Source: Symbiodinium natans (taxonomy: Eukaryota; Sar; Dinophyceae; Suessiales; Symbiodiniaceae). Taken from it: DNA of 64,000 bases. This document shows, one piece after another, positions 20,187 to 30,092 of this stretch. Numbering within the stretch: position 1 is the stretch's first letter; every line of letters begins with the position of its first letter. The notes below the pieces were generated by a model, which saw nothing but the letters and a program-made list of their open reading frames with translations, was not told the DNA's origin and made no database searches. The DNA lies in NCBI GenBank assembly GCA_905221605.1, contig CAJNDS010000036.1, positions 188,001 to 252,000 of the forward strand, in the 5' to 3' direction. The position numbers and the translations under genes are program-made.

Positions 20187-21206
20187 TCACAGGCCTGCTA
20201 CAGGTCTTGGTAAACATACTTCTGCCGAATGCTGGCAATGCCTGCGACACTGCAAATGATGGTCGATGGTCGATGACACCGTCAACACCGCCTGACATGG
20301 TAACAAGCAGCTTCTCTTGTGGCCAAGCAGGACAGCAGGACCTCGTAGTTCATGTAGGGCTGCAAGCCATGGATGCCAGCACAGCAAGGGCGACCGGCTA
20401 CAAACACACCAGCGTCGCAAGGTACAAGGGTGGGGCTTACCCTTGCGGTAAATGTTGGAGTACACTAAACATCGATCTCCTACACTTAGTCTGGACCAAG
20501 ACAACTGCTTAAAGATCTCTGACGGAACCCTTGCAGCAAAGGTGTATGCCAAATTGCAAATGGCACCGAACTCCACGTCCCGGTTCCCCGCTGCTAGCTT
20601 GAGAAGCTTGCGCCACCAGTGCAACTGCAAGCGTGGCTTCGGAGGCGCCTCTGGAGCTAAGCGTACAGTTCCCTTACGTAGCTTTTTGAGGAACAAATCC
20701 GCGTCCCCTGCCCACGGAACACGTTCCCGTACATGCCAGTCTCTCCAAGCTGCCAGCCAGCCTCTCTGAGTGTTCGGATTGTTGATCAGAGCGGCCACCC
20801 GGCTGATCAACTGCAGTGAAGCCGGCAATGGTGGCTGGCGAAGAGTACGACACGCCCAATGTATCATGCGAATATGGGAGGCGTAGGTGGTCGAAGTTGT
20901 TTTAGCCACTGCCGCTTGAGCCCTTGCTGACGCAATCGAATCCAAGATCTGACCCACCGGAAATTTTCTGCGAGCCAAGTCTTCCAGTAGAACGATCTCT
21001 TGTGTCGGGGTCGGTCCTGCCTGACTGCGCCCTCGGGGAGGAAGCATACCGACAGCCTGGTGCAACTCTGAAGGTTCTGCGCACGCCAGTCTGAAAGTAT
21101 TTGCCGCACTCGACGTTACATCACTGGCGGCCGCAGCTTTCGAACTGGAGGACTCTGAGTGCACCTTTGTATTGTGTAACTGCCGCCTCTGTTCCGGATC
21201 TGCCAC
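20187..21206 (-). CDS. Tyrosine recombinase (probably C-terminally damaged)
   Basis: The ORF has an N-terminal low-complexity part, then a SAM-like helical core-binding region (AAVAKTTSTTYASHIRMIHW, a typical 'S.nTY..yl..f' motif). A catalytic-domain start follows, with the first Arg in AYTFAARVPSEIFKQLSW. The following H-x-x-R and Tyr motifs are not recognisable in this frame, which ends after a Cys/His/Arg-rich tail. I infer a frameshift or truncation. Family role: integration of the circular cDNA by site-specific recombination. Confidence 0.65.
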   Translation of the reverse strand: MADPEQRRQLHNTKVHSESSSSKAAAASDVTSSAANTFRLACAEPSELHQAVGMLPPRGRSQAGPTPTQEIVLLEDLARRKFPVGQILDSIASARAQAAVAKTTSTTYASHIRMIHWACRTLRQPPLPASLQLISRVAALINNPNTQRGWLAAWRDWHVRERVPWAGDADLFLKKLRKGTVRLAPEAPPKPRLQLHWWRKLLKLAAGNRDVEFGAICNLAYTFAARVPSEIFKQLSWSRLSVGDRCLVYSNIYRKGKPHPCTLRRWCVCSRSPLLCWHPWLAALHELRGPAVLLGHKRSCLLPCQAVLTVSSTIDHHLQCRRHCQHSAEVCLPRPVAGL

Positions 21207-21319
21207 CGAAGCTTGCTGAAGCTTCCGTCGTTTCCATGGAAGTTACCCTCTAGGCACAACATACATGCATGCCGTCAAAGGAAGCGCTACAAAATGCCAA
21301 AATCTCTTAGACAAACCAC

Positions 21320-21342
21320 ACATATATATATATATATATATT
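21320..21342. repeat. (AT)n microsatellite
   Basis: An (AT)n run between the RNase H and recombinase ORFs of the element. Confidence 0.7.
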
Positions 21343-21811
21343 TGTAAATCTCATGTCATGTAAGATGCCCCCATACACATGGATGTATATTTGGCAGCGC
21401 TGGGACCTACCAACACGAGGCCTGATTGTTGTATCGGGCAGCCTCAAGTCAGCCTGAGGCTAGCACTCTTACAAATCTTCAGAGTTTGCCTGGGTTGGTC
21501 AAAGCAGAGCGGCAGCCAGCAACTTTCCGCCAGCAACTTGGGTTTCGGATTAAGGGATGAGCAAGAACCCCTGAAGTCCCCCAACTCCAAACCAGAACTG
21601 TCAAACTCCTCAAGCCGCAAGACAACCTCCCAAGGCACCCAAGCCGCGCAAGCAGATTGCTCCGAACGTAGCAGAAACTCAAAGAGAGGAGACCCCGCAA
21701 TACCAGAAGCGAAGCCAAACCCCTCCCCAACCAAACAAAAGAAACACACACCTACACACACACAGAGACACGGACACAGACGCCTTTCCTCGGACAGCAG
21801 CAGCTCCCCTG

Positions 21812-22560
21812 TCAGCGTTGGCCCTGGTGGCGACGCTTGCGACTTGCTTGAGAAGCCCAGTCCCTTGAAGGAACCTGACGGACCGCGTGGTCGGATGACG
21901 CCAGCGGAGGAGAACCATCTGCTACGCTTGCCTGTAGGCGGCCATGGCCCGCAGCGGTTGCTGCACCAGTTGCGCAAGGTTGCACGGGACGCGGTCCCGG
22001 AGCCGCGTGGCTGACAGAGGCATCTGCTTGGACCCAGGAACTCTGTAAGAATTCCAAGAAGAAATTAGCAGTGAAAGCCGGAGGCAGAACTGCTGCGACT
22101 TGTGAAGCGTGGAGCTGCTCCAAGATTGCATGATGCTTTCGGCTGGGACCATCAGCTATGTTGAGTTCCGAAGGAACGCGCCCCACCCATGCTGAGCATT
22201 TGACCCGCCTGACTGCCTGCCAGAACAGCCCTGCTAGGACTGTAAGGTGCGGCGACGAACTGTACGCCTTGACCAAGACACCTTCCGCAGCCACGTTGTC
22301 TATGAAGATGAAGACATCCACGTTTTCCAGCCGGTCCGACCAGGTGAGCAATGCCACCACAGCTGCTAAGGCCTCGGCCTCATTTATGCAGTGACCCGAC
22401 AGCCAAGGCAACAGGTTAGAGTCCTCTGGTCGTATCTCTTGAGAGAAAAAGCAGAACCAACCAGCTCCCCAAGCCACTCCTCCGAGTCTGTAGCTGTTGG
22501 CTCTCCCTGCAGCATCCACAAAGATGAGGGCCGCCCTTCGAGACTTCGAGCCAGCGTGCC
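21812..22560 (-). CDS. RNase H domain of the YR retrotransposon
   Basis: RNase H motifs are in order: ALIFVDAAGRANSY (Asp), INEAEALAAVVAL (Glu), VFIFIDNVAAEGVL (Asp) and GRVPSELNIADGPSR (final Asp). It continues RT but in a different frame, so a frame change lies near 22,550. The C-terminal 70 residues are Ala/Ser/Arg-rich and unrecognised. Role: degrading the RNA strand during cDNA synthesis. Confidence 0.82.
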
Positions 22561-24408
22561 TGGAACATGCACCGGCATGGGGCCGGAGGCGCACATGAAA
22601 ATGCTGAAGCCCACTAGAGCAGCTTGCAGCACTCGCCACGAGACTTGTCCGCCGCGAGAAAGTTCCCTAAGAGGCCACGTAAAGGCACGACCTGACTTGC
22701 CGAGGGCCAGAGCCGAACAATGGTCCCACTGGCCCACACATTTCCCAGCCACGGCAGCCGATAAGTGACGCTGCGCCAATGTAGACGTGATGACGTCCGA
22801 GTACTTCTTTACTTTCTGCTGCGGCATGTCCACGGTGCAAACCAAGCCTAGCTTCCGCTGGTGTTCCGTGGTGTCAAAGCTGAGGAGAGCTCCCAGCGCC
22901 ACAAACGTTGAAGCACTTCCCGCTGCATCGCGAGGCGGTCTAGCCTTGGTGGCCTTGAGCCTGAAATTCAGAAGCTCGTGCAGCTCGACAAAGGCCTCTC
23001 GCGCCGACACTATTGCATCCTGAGTGTCCACGCCCACCAAATCGTCCACGTGAGGAACGTTGGGGATCAGCAAGAGAACCGCAGCTATGGCTGACACGGC
23101 ATCCGTGACTCGGCAGAAAACATGCGGGGATCCTCGCGGTCCAAACAAAAGCTTTCGGGGCACATAAATTCTGATGTTCCCCTCCTTGTCCTGGGCCGTT
23201 GCGCAAAAGAGCTTTCTATCCAAAGAGGACAGAGGAAGCTGCCGGAATCCGTGCTCGTAATCTTCGGCAAAGCCCCGCAGAGCTGGAAACTGCCCTTTCT
23301 TTTTGAAGGCGGCAGCCACTGTTTGGCAAAGCGAGAGGTAGCCATCCAAACCAGCCATGAGAACTTGGTTCGGCAGCAGGACCATCGATGGACCATTGGC
23401 TTCTTCCGGATCCAAGCAACCCCTAAGCTTAGATGGTTCTTGAACCCCGAAGTACAACCAACAAGCAAAGTCTCCCAACTCTTGACGCGCCTCTGACCAC
23501 GAGTAGGACGTCCAAAAGCCTTTGGCGGTCTCCTCCTCGAGTAGCCTGTGAAGCTCCGCGGAGTGGCTGCCAGGCACCTTGAAGCGACCATCCTTCTGCT
23601 TAACAGCATGCTTGTCCAAGAGACGCTGGAGATCTCGAACATGAGCTGCATCATCCCAAGCAAGAGGTTCCGGGCGTTGTGGCCATTGTGGCACTGCTGG
23701 CAGTCGTCCCAACAAGCGGAATCCATCTGGCTGCTGCGCATCTTCGGCCAAAGCCTTATCTGGATGGCCTGCCACTTCTGCCAAACGCTGTAACACTCCC
23801 CAACGAGGCTGTGTTGAAGGACCACCCGCCGCCACAACGCGACGAATACGCGCCATCTGCTCCGTCCGGTATGCCGCAATTTCTGCGGCGGACAGCGTAG
23901 CCCTTTGCCAAATCCCTGCAGTCACAGTGCTGGACAAGTCTCGGAAAGGTTGGCGCAGGGGGCTGCTGAATTGAATAACCTCGGAAACGAAATCTTCCCA
24001 GGAGGACATGTAGCGAGACTTGTCCGCCAGGATCCTCTCATCCAGAAAATCACCTTGACAAAACCCTTTGTGCACGGGACATGATGCCGAGGATACGCGG
24101 AGTGAGAGAACTGGCGGGCGGAAGCCGTGCGTCCGAAGAAAATGCCGTGAGCAAGCTTTGCTGAACTTCTTTGCTGCTGCCAGACTGTAAAGTGGCTGGG
24201 TCCTCTGCTTCGCCGAGAGCCCCATCAAAACTGTGGCGACCAAGTGTCGCCGGAAGGCACCTTTGAACCTGGTCTTGGCGTCGCTCTTCAACCGGTGCCC
24301 AATCGAAGGAGCCGCCTTTGTCCTACTTCTTGCCATGGGAAGACGTCGGAGTTGCTGGCGTCCTCTGCTCCGGCGAAACCCTAGCAGCGTTCTGGTCACC
24401 ACGGTCAC
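22545..24408 (-). CDS. Reverse transcriptase of the YR retrotransposon
   Basis: About 620 residues precede the frame change into RNase H. The N-terminal half is a basic and helical region with no recognised domain. The RT core has FAEDYEHGFRQLPLS (motif A region), LLFGPRGSPHVFCRVTDAV (motif B region) and NVPHVDDLVGVD (motif C, with HVDD rather than the usual YxDD). The frame overlaps the end of gag by about 86 bases in another frame, which suggests frameshifting or reinitiation. The open frame continues to 22,384, but that tail is out of frame with the RNase H. Confidence 0.82.
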
Positions 24409-25771
24409 GCCTGCGTGAACGACTTCTTGAACGTCTTCGAGGAGACCGCGAGCGGGCCTTGTGAGAACGGCCCTCCTCTCTGACCACCATCTCCATGGGC
24501 ACTCGTAGGGAAGCCAGGTGACGAGCCAAGTAGCCGGGCTTATTCTGGCAGATTTTGCCTTGACAGAAAGGACACGTGTGGTTGAAGCCGCATGTTTTCC
24601 GCCCGTAACCGCTGCAGAAGTTGGGCTTGACTGCGTGTCTCAAGCAATGATCAGTAAGAGAAGGTTTGCGAGCCTGTGGAGCTGAAGGAGCTTTTGCACC
24701 ACCCTCCTCAAGACAAACAGAATCCTTGGCTTCCGAAAAGACGCCGGGGTCGCGGCGCAGGAAAACCTGCATAGCCTCCTCAAACGGCTTCGTGTCCACA
24801 TCTGGGTTCAAGGGAACATTCAAAGAGGATCCGTGACGGAGCTCCCGAATCTTGATGCTGTACAGCACCGCCAATTTCTCCGCCTGCTTGTCATCGCCTG
24901 GAGTTTCACTGGCAATTTGAAGCGCCAAGCCCAACTCGCTGAACAACGCTGCCGGGGACATACGCTGCATCAAGAGGAGAGCGATGCCGGACCGAAGAAT
25001 TTGCCAAAGCTGCTTGGCAAAGGCCCGTGGACCTTCATGATCTAACAGCTGTTTGCGGTCAGGTTGTGGGAAGTGCCCGACTTGAGCAGCCGAAGAGACT
25101 TTTCTGAGCAAATCCGCATCTGGAAGCAAGGACGGAGCAAACATGCCGAGTTCGAGGCGTTGGGCAAGCTCACCCACGGTTTGCTTATGTTTCAGTCGCT
25201 CGGCTTCTTCAGCAACCGGATCTGACATTCCAGCAACTCGCAGCGCCGTCTTCAAAAGCAAATCCGACTCCGTGGACTGGGAAGCTTCTTGAGAGGTGAA
25301 CGGCGAGGACATATTCAAGAATCTCTTGAAAGCTGCTTTAGCCCTCAATGTTGTGTCCCCAGGAAGGCCACTGAAGAACTCGTCCGTGCCCAAGGCTTGT
25401 ATGTCAAGCAACACCGGGTTCACATCTTCTTGGCTCATGTCATAGCCAAGCTTTACCAGTGTGGAACGCACAAGTTCCAAGTCAGGATCCAACTCGCCAA
25501 AGAAGCTGCTTAGTGTGTTTTCCCCAAGGCCAACTGTCTGTGCCACGGCCACGTTCGGCGCAGGCGGGCAAGCAGTCCCAGCCGCGAGAGTTGCCAAGCG
25601 TTCTGCTGCGTTTAACATGGCAGAAGAACTGGGATCCCAGCTAACAGTCTTGCTAGAACGTTGAAGTTGAAATGGAGAAACGTTGTTGCTTTCTGCGCCG
25701 CAGGCAGGCTTGAATGTTGAATGAAATCTTGCATTTCTGAGCCGCTGGCAGGCTGAGGAGATAAAGCTCAA
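24323..25771 (-). CDS. Gag-like protein of the YR retrotransposon
   Basis: This is the first ORF after the 5' B repeat. It is long and helical, with a Cys/His cluster near the C-terminus (FCSGYGRKTCGFNHTCPFCQ) followed by an Arg/Ser-rich basic tail (RSPRRRSRSRSRRRDRG), as expected for nucleic-acid binding. The frame is open into the B repeat without an ATG. The first in-frame ATG is at 25,619, so the true start is uncertain. Assigned as Gag from position and zinc-finger-like cluster only. Confidence 0.7.
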   Translation of the reverse strand: MSFISSACQRLRNARFHSTFKPACGAESNNVSPFQLQRSSKTVSWDPSSSAMLNAAERLATLAAGTACPPAPNVAVAQTVGLGENTLSSFFGELDPDLELVRSTLVKLGYDMSQEDVNPVLLDIQALGTDEFFSGLPGDTTLRAKAAFKRFLNMSSPFTSQEASQSTESDLLLKTALRVAGMSDPVAEEAERLKHKQTVGELAQRLELGMFAPSLLPDADLLRKVSSAAQVGHFPQPDRKQLLDHEGPRAFAKQLWQILRSGIALLLMQRMSPAALFSELGLALQIASETPGDDKQAEKLAVLYSIKIRELRHGSSLNVPLNPDVDTKPFEEAMQVFLRRDPGVFSEAKDSVCLEEGGAKAPSAPQARKPSLTDHCLRHAVKPNFCSGYGRKTCGFNHTCPFCQGKICQNKPGYLARHLASLRVPMEMVVREEGRSHKARSRSPRRRSRSRSRRRDRGDQNAARVSPEQRTPATPTSSHGKK

Positions 25772-25811
25772 GTGCCCGAGCTAACTTATGCTAAAATCCT
25801 TTAGCATTGCA
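25722..25811 (-). repeat. Split direct repeat B, 5' copy (90 bp)
   Basis: The 5' terminal repeat of the element in sense, identical by eye to 19,152-19,241. The flank at 25,812 is CTTTAGGGTTTAGGG, so the insertion point lies at a telomere-like repeat. Confidence 0.88.
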
Positions 25812-26075
25812 CTTTAGGGTTTAGGGTGTAGGGCGCTCGGCCCTCGGGATTCTTATGGACCTTGGGGACTTGTCAGTGCCCCTGGAGGTCGGTCAAAGGC
25901 TATGGCATACTCAGCACCAAAGAACTCCATGCTCAGGGTACCCTAAACCCTAAACCGTAAAACCTACACCCTAAACCCTGAATCCTAAATCCTAAACACT
26001 CCCAAACCCTAAACCCTAAACCGTAACCCGTAAACCCTAAAGCCTAAAGCCTAACCCTAAATCTAAACCTTAAAC

Positions 26076-26165
26076 CTGCAAGTACTGTTGGGGAGGGCCA
26101 GTCGCCTCGCTCTTCGTGCGCTGGACGATGCGGCTCTCGGACACGGCCATCAGCTCCTTTAGTGG
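26076..26165 (-). CDS. Micro-exon, coiled-coil
   Basis: The acceptor is AAGTCGCAG and the donor TTGCAG|GTTTAAGG. The 30 codons run phase 0 to 0. It reads PLKELMAVSESRIVQRTKSE then ATGPPQQYLQ. It is the exon immediately upstream of the intron that contains the YR element. Confidence 0.75.
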
Positions 26166-26254
26166 CTGCGACTTAAACGGTGCAGACTAAGGGATCCTAG
26201 GGTTTCGGGTTTAGGGTTTAGGGTTTAGGGTTTAGGGTTTAGGGTTTAGGTGTG

Positions 26255-26355
26255 GCTGTCAAAGTTATGATCCCTTTTTTGGGGGTACCCTAAATATTAG
26301 GTGCCGTATTATAATAGGGACCCAAAAAGGGGCCACAATTTTGACAACCACCCAT
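26255..26355. repeat. MITE-like palindrome, GTGGCTGTCAAAnTT type
   Basis: GGTGTGGCTGTCAAAGTTATGATCCC faces GGGnCCACAATTTTGACAACCACC. A related palindrome lies at 63,318-63,412. Confidence 0.65.
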
Positions 26356-26417
26356 ATATAGGGTTCATAAGGGTTGATAGGGGTTTATAGGGGTTTAGAG
26401 GGTGAACTCTAAACCCT

Positions 26418-26525
26418 AAGGGGGTCCATGTACCTACATTGAGAATACCTGGGCCTTAAAGTACCTCCTATATATGGAGTCTTGGGCCCAGGTGCAAAAC
26501 GACATGGTACATGGATCCTTGGGGC
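26418..26525. repeat. MITE-like element, GGGTCCATGTACC family
   Basis: GGGGGTCCATGTACC at one end and GGTACATGGATCC at the other. The internal CTTGGGCCCAGG and AAAGTACCTCCTATATATGG match the 16,857 copy. Confidence 0.75.
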
Positions 26526-26909
26526 CCTTGACCCTGAACCCTACGTATACTTCTCAGGTCCATAGTTTGATAAACTCACCAAGCTGATAGCCCAAGGCAG
26601 GCACTAGCTGTAGACTTTCGATCCCAGAAGTAGGCATGGTTTGTAGATTTGGAGTCCTAGGGACAAATACTCAAATCAGTCGAGAACCACTCAAGTCCCA
26701 AAGTCATGGACGACGAGCTTACACTCGGGATTCCGAGTGGCCCGGAACACGAAGGGGCTCCGAAACTCCAAACTCCTTAACCCTACTGCTTTCGTGTTGG
26801 AAAGCTTTATAATCAACCTAGGATACGAAGCCCAGAAAATGGAACAAGGGCCTGATTTGAGATCCTTATCCAACACCTAGCTCTAAACCCTAAGCCCTAA
26901 ACCCCAAAC

Positions 26910-27004
26910 CCTTCGAAATCCACGCCTGCACCTCCGTCATGGCCGCGCGGGGGCTGCTCTCCAGATCTAGCCCAGAGGCCAGGCGCTCCTCCAAGAAAGG
27001 CGTT
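26910..27004 (-). CDS. Micro-exon, coiled-coil-like
   Basis: The acceptor is CCTTCGAG and the donor CGAAGG|GTTTGGGG. It reads TPFLEERLASGLDLESSPRA then AMTEVQAWIS. The VQAW ending recurs in other exons (41,460 and 32,867), hinting at an internally repeated protein. Confidence 0.65.
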
Positions 27005-27011
27005 CTCGAAG

Positions 27012-27106
27012 GTTAGGGTTTAGGGTTTAGGGTTTAGGGTTTAGGGTTTAGGGTTTAGGGTTTAGGGTTTTTGGTTTAGGGTTTAGGGTTTAGGGTGCAG
27101 GGGTTT
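27012..27106. repeat. TTTAGGG array
   Basis: About twelve units with few changes, on the acceptor side of exon 26,910-27,004. Read in sense, this is a CCCTAAA array at the 3' end of the upstream intron. Confidence 0.9.
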
Positions 27107-28085
27107 ATAGGGTTTGGGGTTTAGGGTTTGTAGGGTTACAGGGTTTGTACGATGAAAAGGGCTATAGGGCTTACAGGGTTTCTCAGTCTTCTGGGGCGTA
27201 TGGGGTTCCATTCGGTTTTAGGGTTTAGGGCGCAAGGTTCATATCAGTAAGGTTCAGGGTCTGGGGTGTAGGGTTTACAGGGTTTATAGGGTTTTGGGGT
27301 TTATAGGGTTTGCAGGGTTTATAGGTTTTACAATGTTTATAGGGAGTTATATGGTTTATAGGGGTTTTAGGGCTCATATAAGCAGGGATGCAAGTATGGG
27401 TACCTGCAATTATCACTTCTTAAGTTAAAAAGGTACATAGACACATAGAGCCCTGCAAGCCCTGAGGGCACCCGGCACGTGAGATCCTGTGTCCGACCAT
27501 TGGGGTGGGTGGGGGGGGGGGGTAGGAGTAAGGGTTTAGGGTTTAGGGTTTAGGGTTTAGGGGTTAGAGGCCCTCCGTCGCCTGAAACTGAACCCCATAC
27601 CCTAACTAAATCCCAAAACCTGCACCTTAAACCCTCAATCCCCAAACCCGAAACTCTAAGTCCCGAAACCTGAACTTTCCTCGTGTTCAGCAGGGTTCGG
27701 TTTCGGGGCTCAGGGTACAGGTCCCAAGCCCATAGGCCATACACAAAGCCATACGATGGAGCTTTCCGAAAATAGGGCACCCTTGTGGGAGCTTGCACCC
27801 TAAACCCTAAACCCCAAACCCCAAACCCTAAACCCCAAACGCTAAACCCTAAACCCTAAACCCTATTGGGTATGTTCGGGGACCCCATTTTGGGAAAGAA
27901 CTGAGAAAATATGGTCAGGTCTCTCAATTCTGGCCTATGTCTGCTAGGTTTTCAACACAAAAAAGGTTTAGGGTCTAGGGTTTGGGAGCTCTGTATACTC
28001 TAAACCATGAACCCTAAACCTTAAACCCTATACACCCTAAACCCTAAACCCTAAACCCTAACCCCTAAACCCTACACACCCTAAT

Positions 28086-28142
28086 TAGCTCCGAAGTCTG
28101 TCCTGAACGGACTGGACGACCCCCTCGAGGGATGCGAGGTGC
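28086..28142 (-). CDS. Candidate micro-exon
   Basis: The acceptor is AGATACAAG. It reads HLASLEGVVQSVQDRLRS and is followed by TAATTAGGG. Either a stop follows, or a GC donor (GGA|GCTAATTAG) precedes it. The heptad pattern is good, but the ends are uncertain. Confidence 0.5.
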
Positions 28143-28393
28143 CTTGTATCTTAGCCCCATACCCTGGGGTTTAGGGTTTAGGGTTTAGGGTTTAGGGTTT
28201 AGTGTCCTCAAAGGGCTTTTAGCAGGGAATGCACTTAAACCCTATTTATAAACCCTAAAGACCTTAAACCCTAAACCCTAAACCCTATGCCTGAATCAGA
28301 ATTGCCTAAAACCATACACCCACTTAGACCCTACAACCATTTTACTTTCCTAAGGGTCCATGTACCACATTTAGGTCTCGGTTTTCAGCTTAC

Positions 28394-28501
28394 CCTAAGG
28401 GTCCATGTACCATATTCTGATTTTCTTGGGCCCAAGAATCCATATGTAGGAGGTACTTTCAGGCCCACGTATTCCCTATTTAGGCACATGGACCCTTAGG
28501 G
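28394..28501. repeat. MITE-like element, reverse copy of the 16,857 element
   Basis: GGGTCCATGTACCATATTCT ... CACATGGACCC, with internal CTTGGGCCCAAGAATCCATA TGTAGGAGGTACTTT, the reverse complement of 16,857-16,958. A partial second GGGTCCATGTACC precedes it at 28,354. Confidence 0.8.
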
Positions 28502-28599
28502 TTTAGGGGGTGTTGGGATCTTTGGGTTTAGGGTTCAGGGCAGACGCACGGGTTGTTGGGTCTAGGGCTTGGGGCCTAGGATACAGGGAAATTATCACC

Positions 28600-28760
28600 A
28601 GCGTGATAAGATTAACAACCCAACTCAATTAGGGTAATTGGTTCAAAACTACAAAATTCAGGCCGAATAACAGTACGCACAACCCTACAACCCAACTCAG
28701 TTAGGGTAATTGGCTCGAGGCTACAAAACTCAGGCCGAATAACAGTACCCACAACCCTAA
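28600..28760. repeat. Tandem duplication, about 76-bp unit
   Basis: ACAACCCAACTCAATTAGGG TAATTGG...CAGGCCGAATAACAGTAC occurs twice (28,614 and 28,687) with few changes. Confidence 0.75.
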
Positions 28761-29179
28761 AACCCTAAACCCTAAACCCTAAATCCTAAACCCTAAACCC
28801 AACTTAGTCTCGGCCATGCTAAGTCCACTTACGGTGACACTATTTAAACTCCCTGACATTTAAACAGATAAAACAGTAGGGTTTAGGGTTTAGGGTTTAG
28901 GGTTTAGGGTTTAGGGTTTAGGGTTTAGGGTTTAGTACTTCCGGGGCAGTTGTCAAAGGGCCGCCAAACTTAAAACAGCCGGAAGACAACTTTGATTTGG
29001 TGTGGAGGGCTGAACGGCTTGGGGTTGGCCTCCAGCCCTCCAACCCTCCAGCCTTCTAGCCCTGCAGCCTTCTAGCCCTGGCCTTGTGGCCCTCCACCCC
29101 TAAACCCTAAACCCTAAACCCTAAACCCTAAACCCTAAACCCTAAACCCCTAAACCCCTAAACCCCTAAACCCCTAAAC

Positions 29180-29248
29180 CCCTCCAGCCCTCGTGAGGGA
29201 GGCGCTCGGCTGCGTCTTGATGGCTGAGAGCTCTGCTTCGAGCGCACG
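29180..29248 (-). CDS. Micro-exon, coiled-coil
   Basis: The acceptor is TTGCCTGGCAG and the donor GGAGGG|GTTTAGGG. The 23 codons run phase 0 to 0. It reads RALEAELSAIKTQPSASLTR. The downstream intron starts directly with the telomere-like array. Confidence 0.72.
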
Positions 29249-29269
29249 CTGCCAGGCAACTTGACCAAC

Positions 29270-29436
29270 TAGGTTGCCCAGTAACCTAGGGTTTAGGGTT
29301 TTAGGGTTTTAGGGTTTTGGGTTTAGGGTTTAGGGTTTAGGGTTTAGGGTTTAAGGTGCCCTTTTTTGCTTAAAGGGGTTTATAAGGAACCTGAACCTAC
29401 CAAAAAGGGAATAAGGGTACTAGTGGGCATCCTAGC
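29270..29436. repeat. MITE-like element, GCCCAGTA...TACTnGGGCATCCTAG type
   Basis: GTTGCCCAGTAACCTAGG at one end and GGTACTAGTGGGCATCCTAG at the other, with AAGGTGCCCTTTTTTGCTTA inside. Related copies are near 43,137, 42,568, 45,067, 50,107 and 58,143. Confidence 0.7.
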
Positions 29437-29485
29437 CAAGGAAGAGCTTGGATGGTCCTTGCCCACGCAGAAAGCCACAAGATAC

Positions 29486-29649
29486 TTGCCAGGGGCCCGG
29501 TGATAGCCTCTGGCTGAACGCGATACCTCCGTCACGTCGGAGGTCCGCGGAAGGTCGCTTGCTCGAGTCGACTGCTCGGAGGGAAACTTCTTTGAGTCGA
29601 GTTTGGAACTCGGTGCGCAGGAGGTCGTGTATTTGATCTCCTTTGAGGC
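29486..29649 (-). CDS. Candidate exon, 164 nt
   Basis: The acceptor is GGAAACCCAG and the donor TGGCAA|GTATCTTG. It reads LKGDQIHDLLRTEFQTRLKE then VSLRAVDSSKRPSADLRRDG, a helix-rich segment with a basic end. The plus strand is also open but low in helix-forming residues. Confidence 0.55.
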
Positions 29650-29675
29650 CTGGGTTTCCTTTGATGGAGGGCTAG

Positions 29676-29785
29676 TAAAGGGGCCTTAATACTCAGAACA
29701 GGGTTTTTGGGGGTTATTATTAACTTCTAGTGTATTTGTAAAGGGACCATAGGGAATACTCTTCGTAAATATTCCGACCACTCAA
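29676..29785. repeat. MITE-like element, GGGGTTATTATA family
   Basis: GGGGCCTTAATACTCAGAAC AGGGTTTTTGGGGGTTATTA ... AGGGACCATAGGGAATACTC, ending ATTCCGACC. Related copies are at 37,363 (reverse), 50,012, 50,700 and 60,330. Confidence 0.7.
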
Positions 29786-30029
29786 GGACAAGGCTGGAAG
29801 GCTGGAACAGTGGAGGGCTGGAGGGCTGGGAAGTTGGAGGGGCTTTGGGTTGGGAGGGCTTAGGGTTTAGGGTTGGGTTGGGGTGAGTCGTCCCGGCCCA
29901 ACCCAAACACTAAACATCAGGGTCTAGGGGTGAGGGTTTAGGGTTTAGGGTTTAGGGTTTAGGGTTTAGGGTTTAGGGTTTAGGGCTACCTACCCCCCAA
30001 ACCCCTCAACCCCAAAGGCTCCCCTAAGC

Positions 30030-30092
30030 TGCGGCCCACGGCGCGTGAACATCGTCTCGCTCTTGGCTCCAAGAGTGTGGGCCGTCATCTTC
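30030..30092 (-). CDS. Candidate micro-exon
   Basis: The acceptor is GCTTCAAAG and the donor CCGCA|GCTTAGG, a GC donor; phase 0 to 0. It reads EDDGPHSWSQERDDVHAPWA. A second open minus frame (LQRKMTAHTLGAKSETMF) competes, so the frame is uncertain. Confidence 0.4.

Larger units (their letters stand above)
19047..25811 (-). mobile_element. Tyrosine-recombinase retrotransposon, Ngaro/PAT type
   Basis: On the minus strand the order is B repeat, gag, RT, RNase H, tyrosine-recombinase ORF, A repeat, B repeat, A repeat. This split-direct-repeat layout (A1-ORFs-B1-A2-B2) is the diagnostic structure of Ngaro/PAT members of the DIRS order. These integrate with a tyrosine recombinase and make no target duplication. 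It lies in an intron of the proposed gene, in the same orientation, with telomere-like DNA directly at its 5' end. Confidence 0.85.

Noticed and set aside
21379-22014. Plus-strand ORFs of 177-211 codons inside the YR element
   Set aside because: Antisense shadows of the RNase H region and its Arg/Ser-rich tail.
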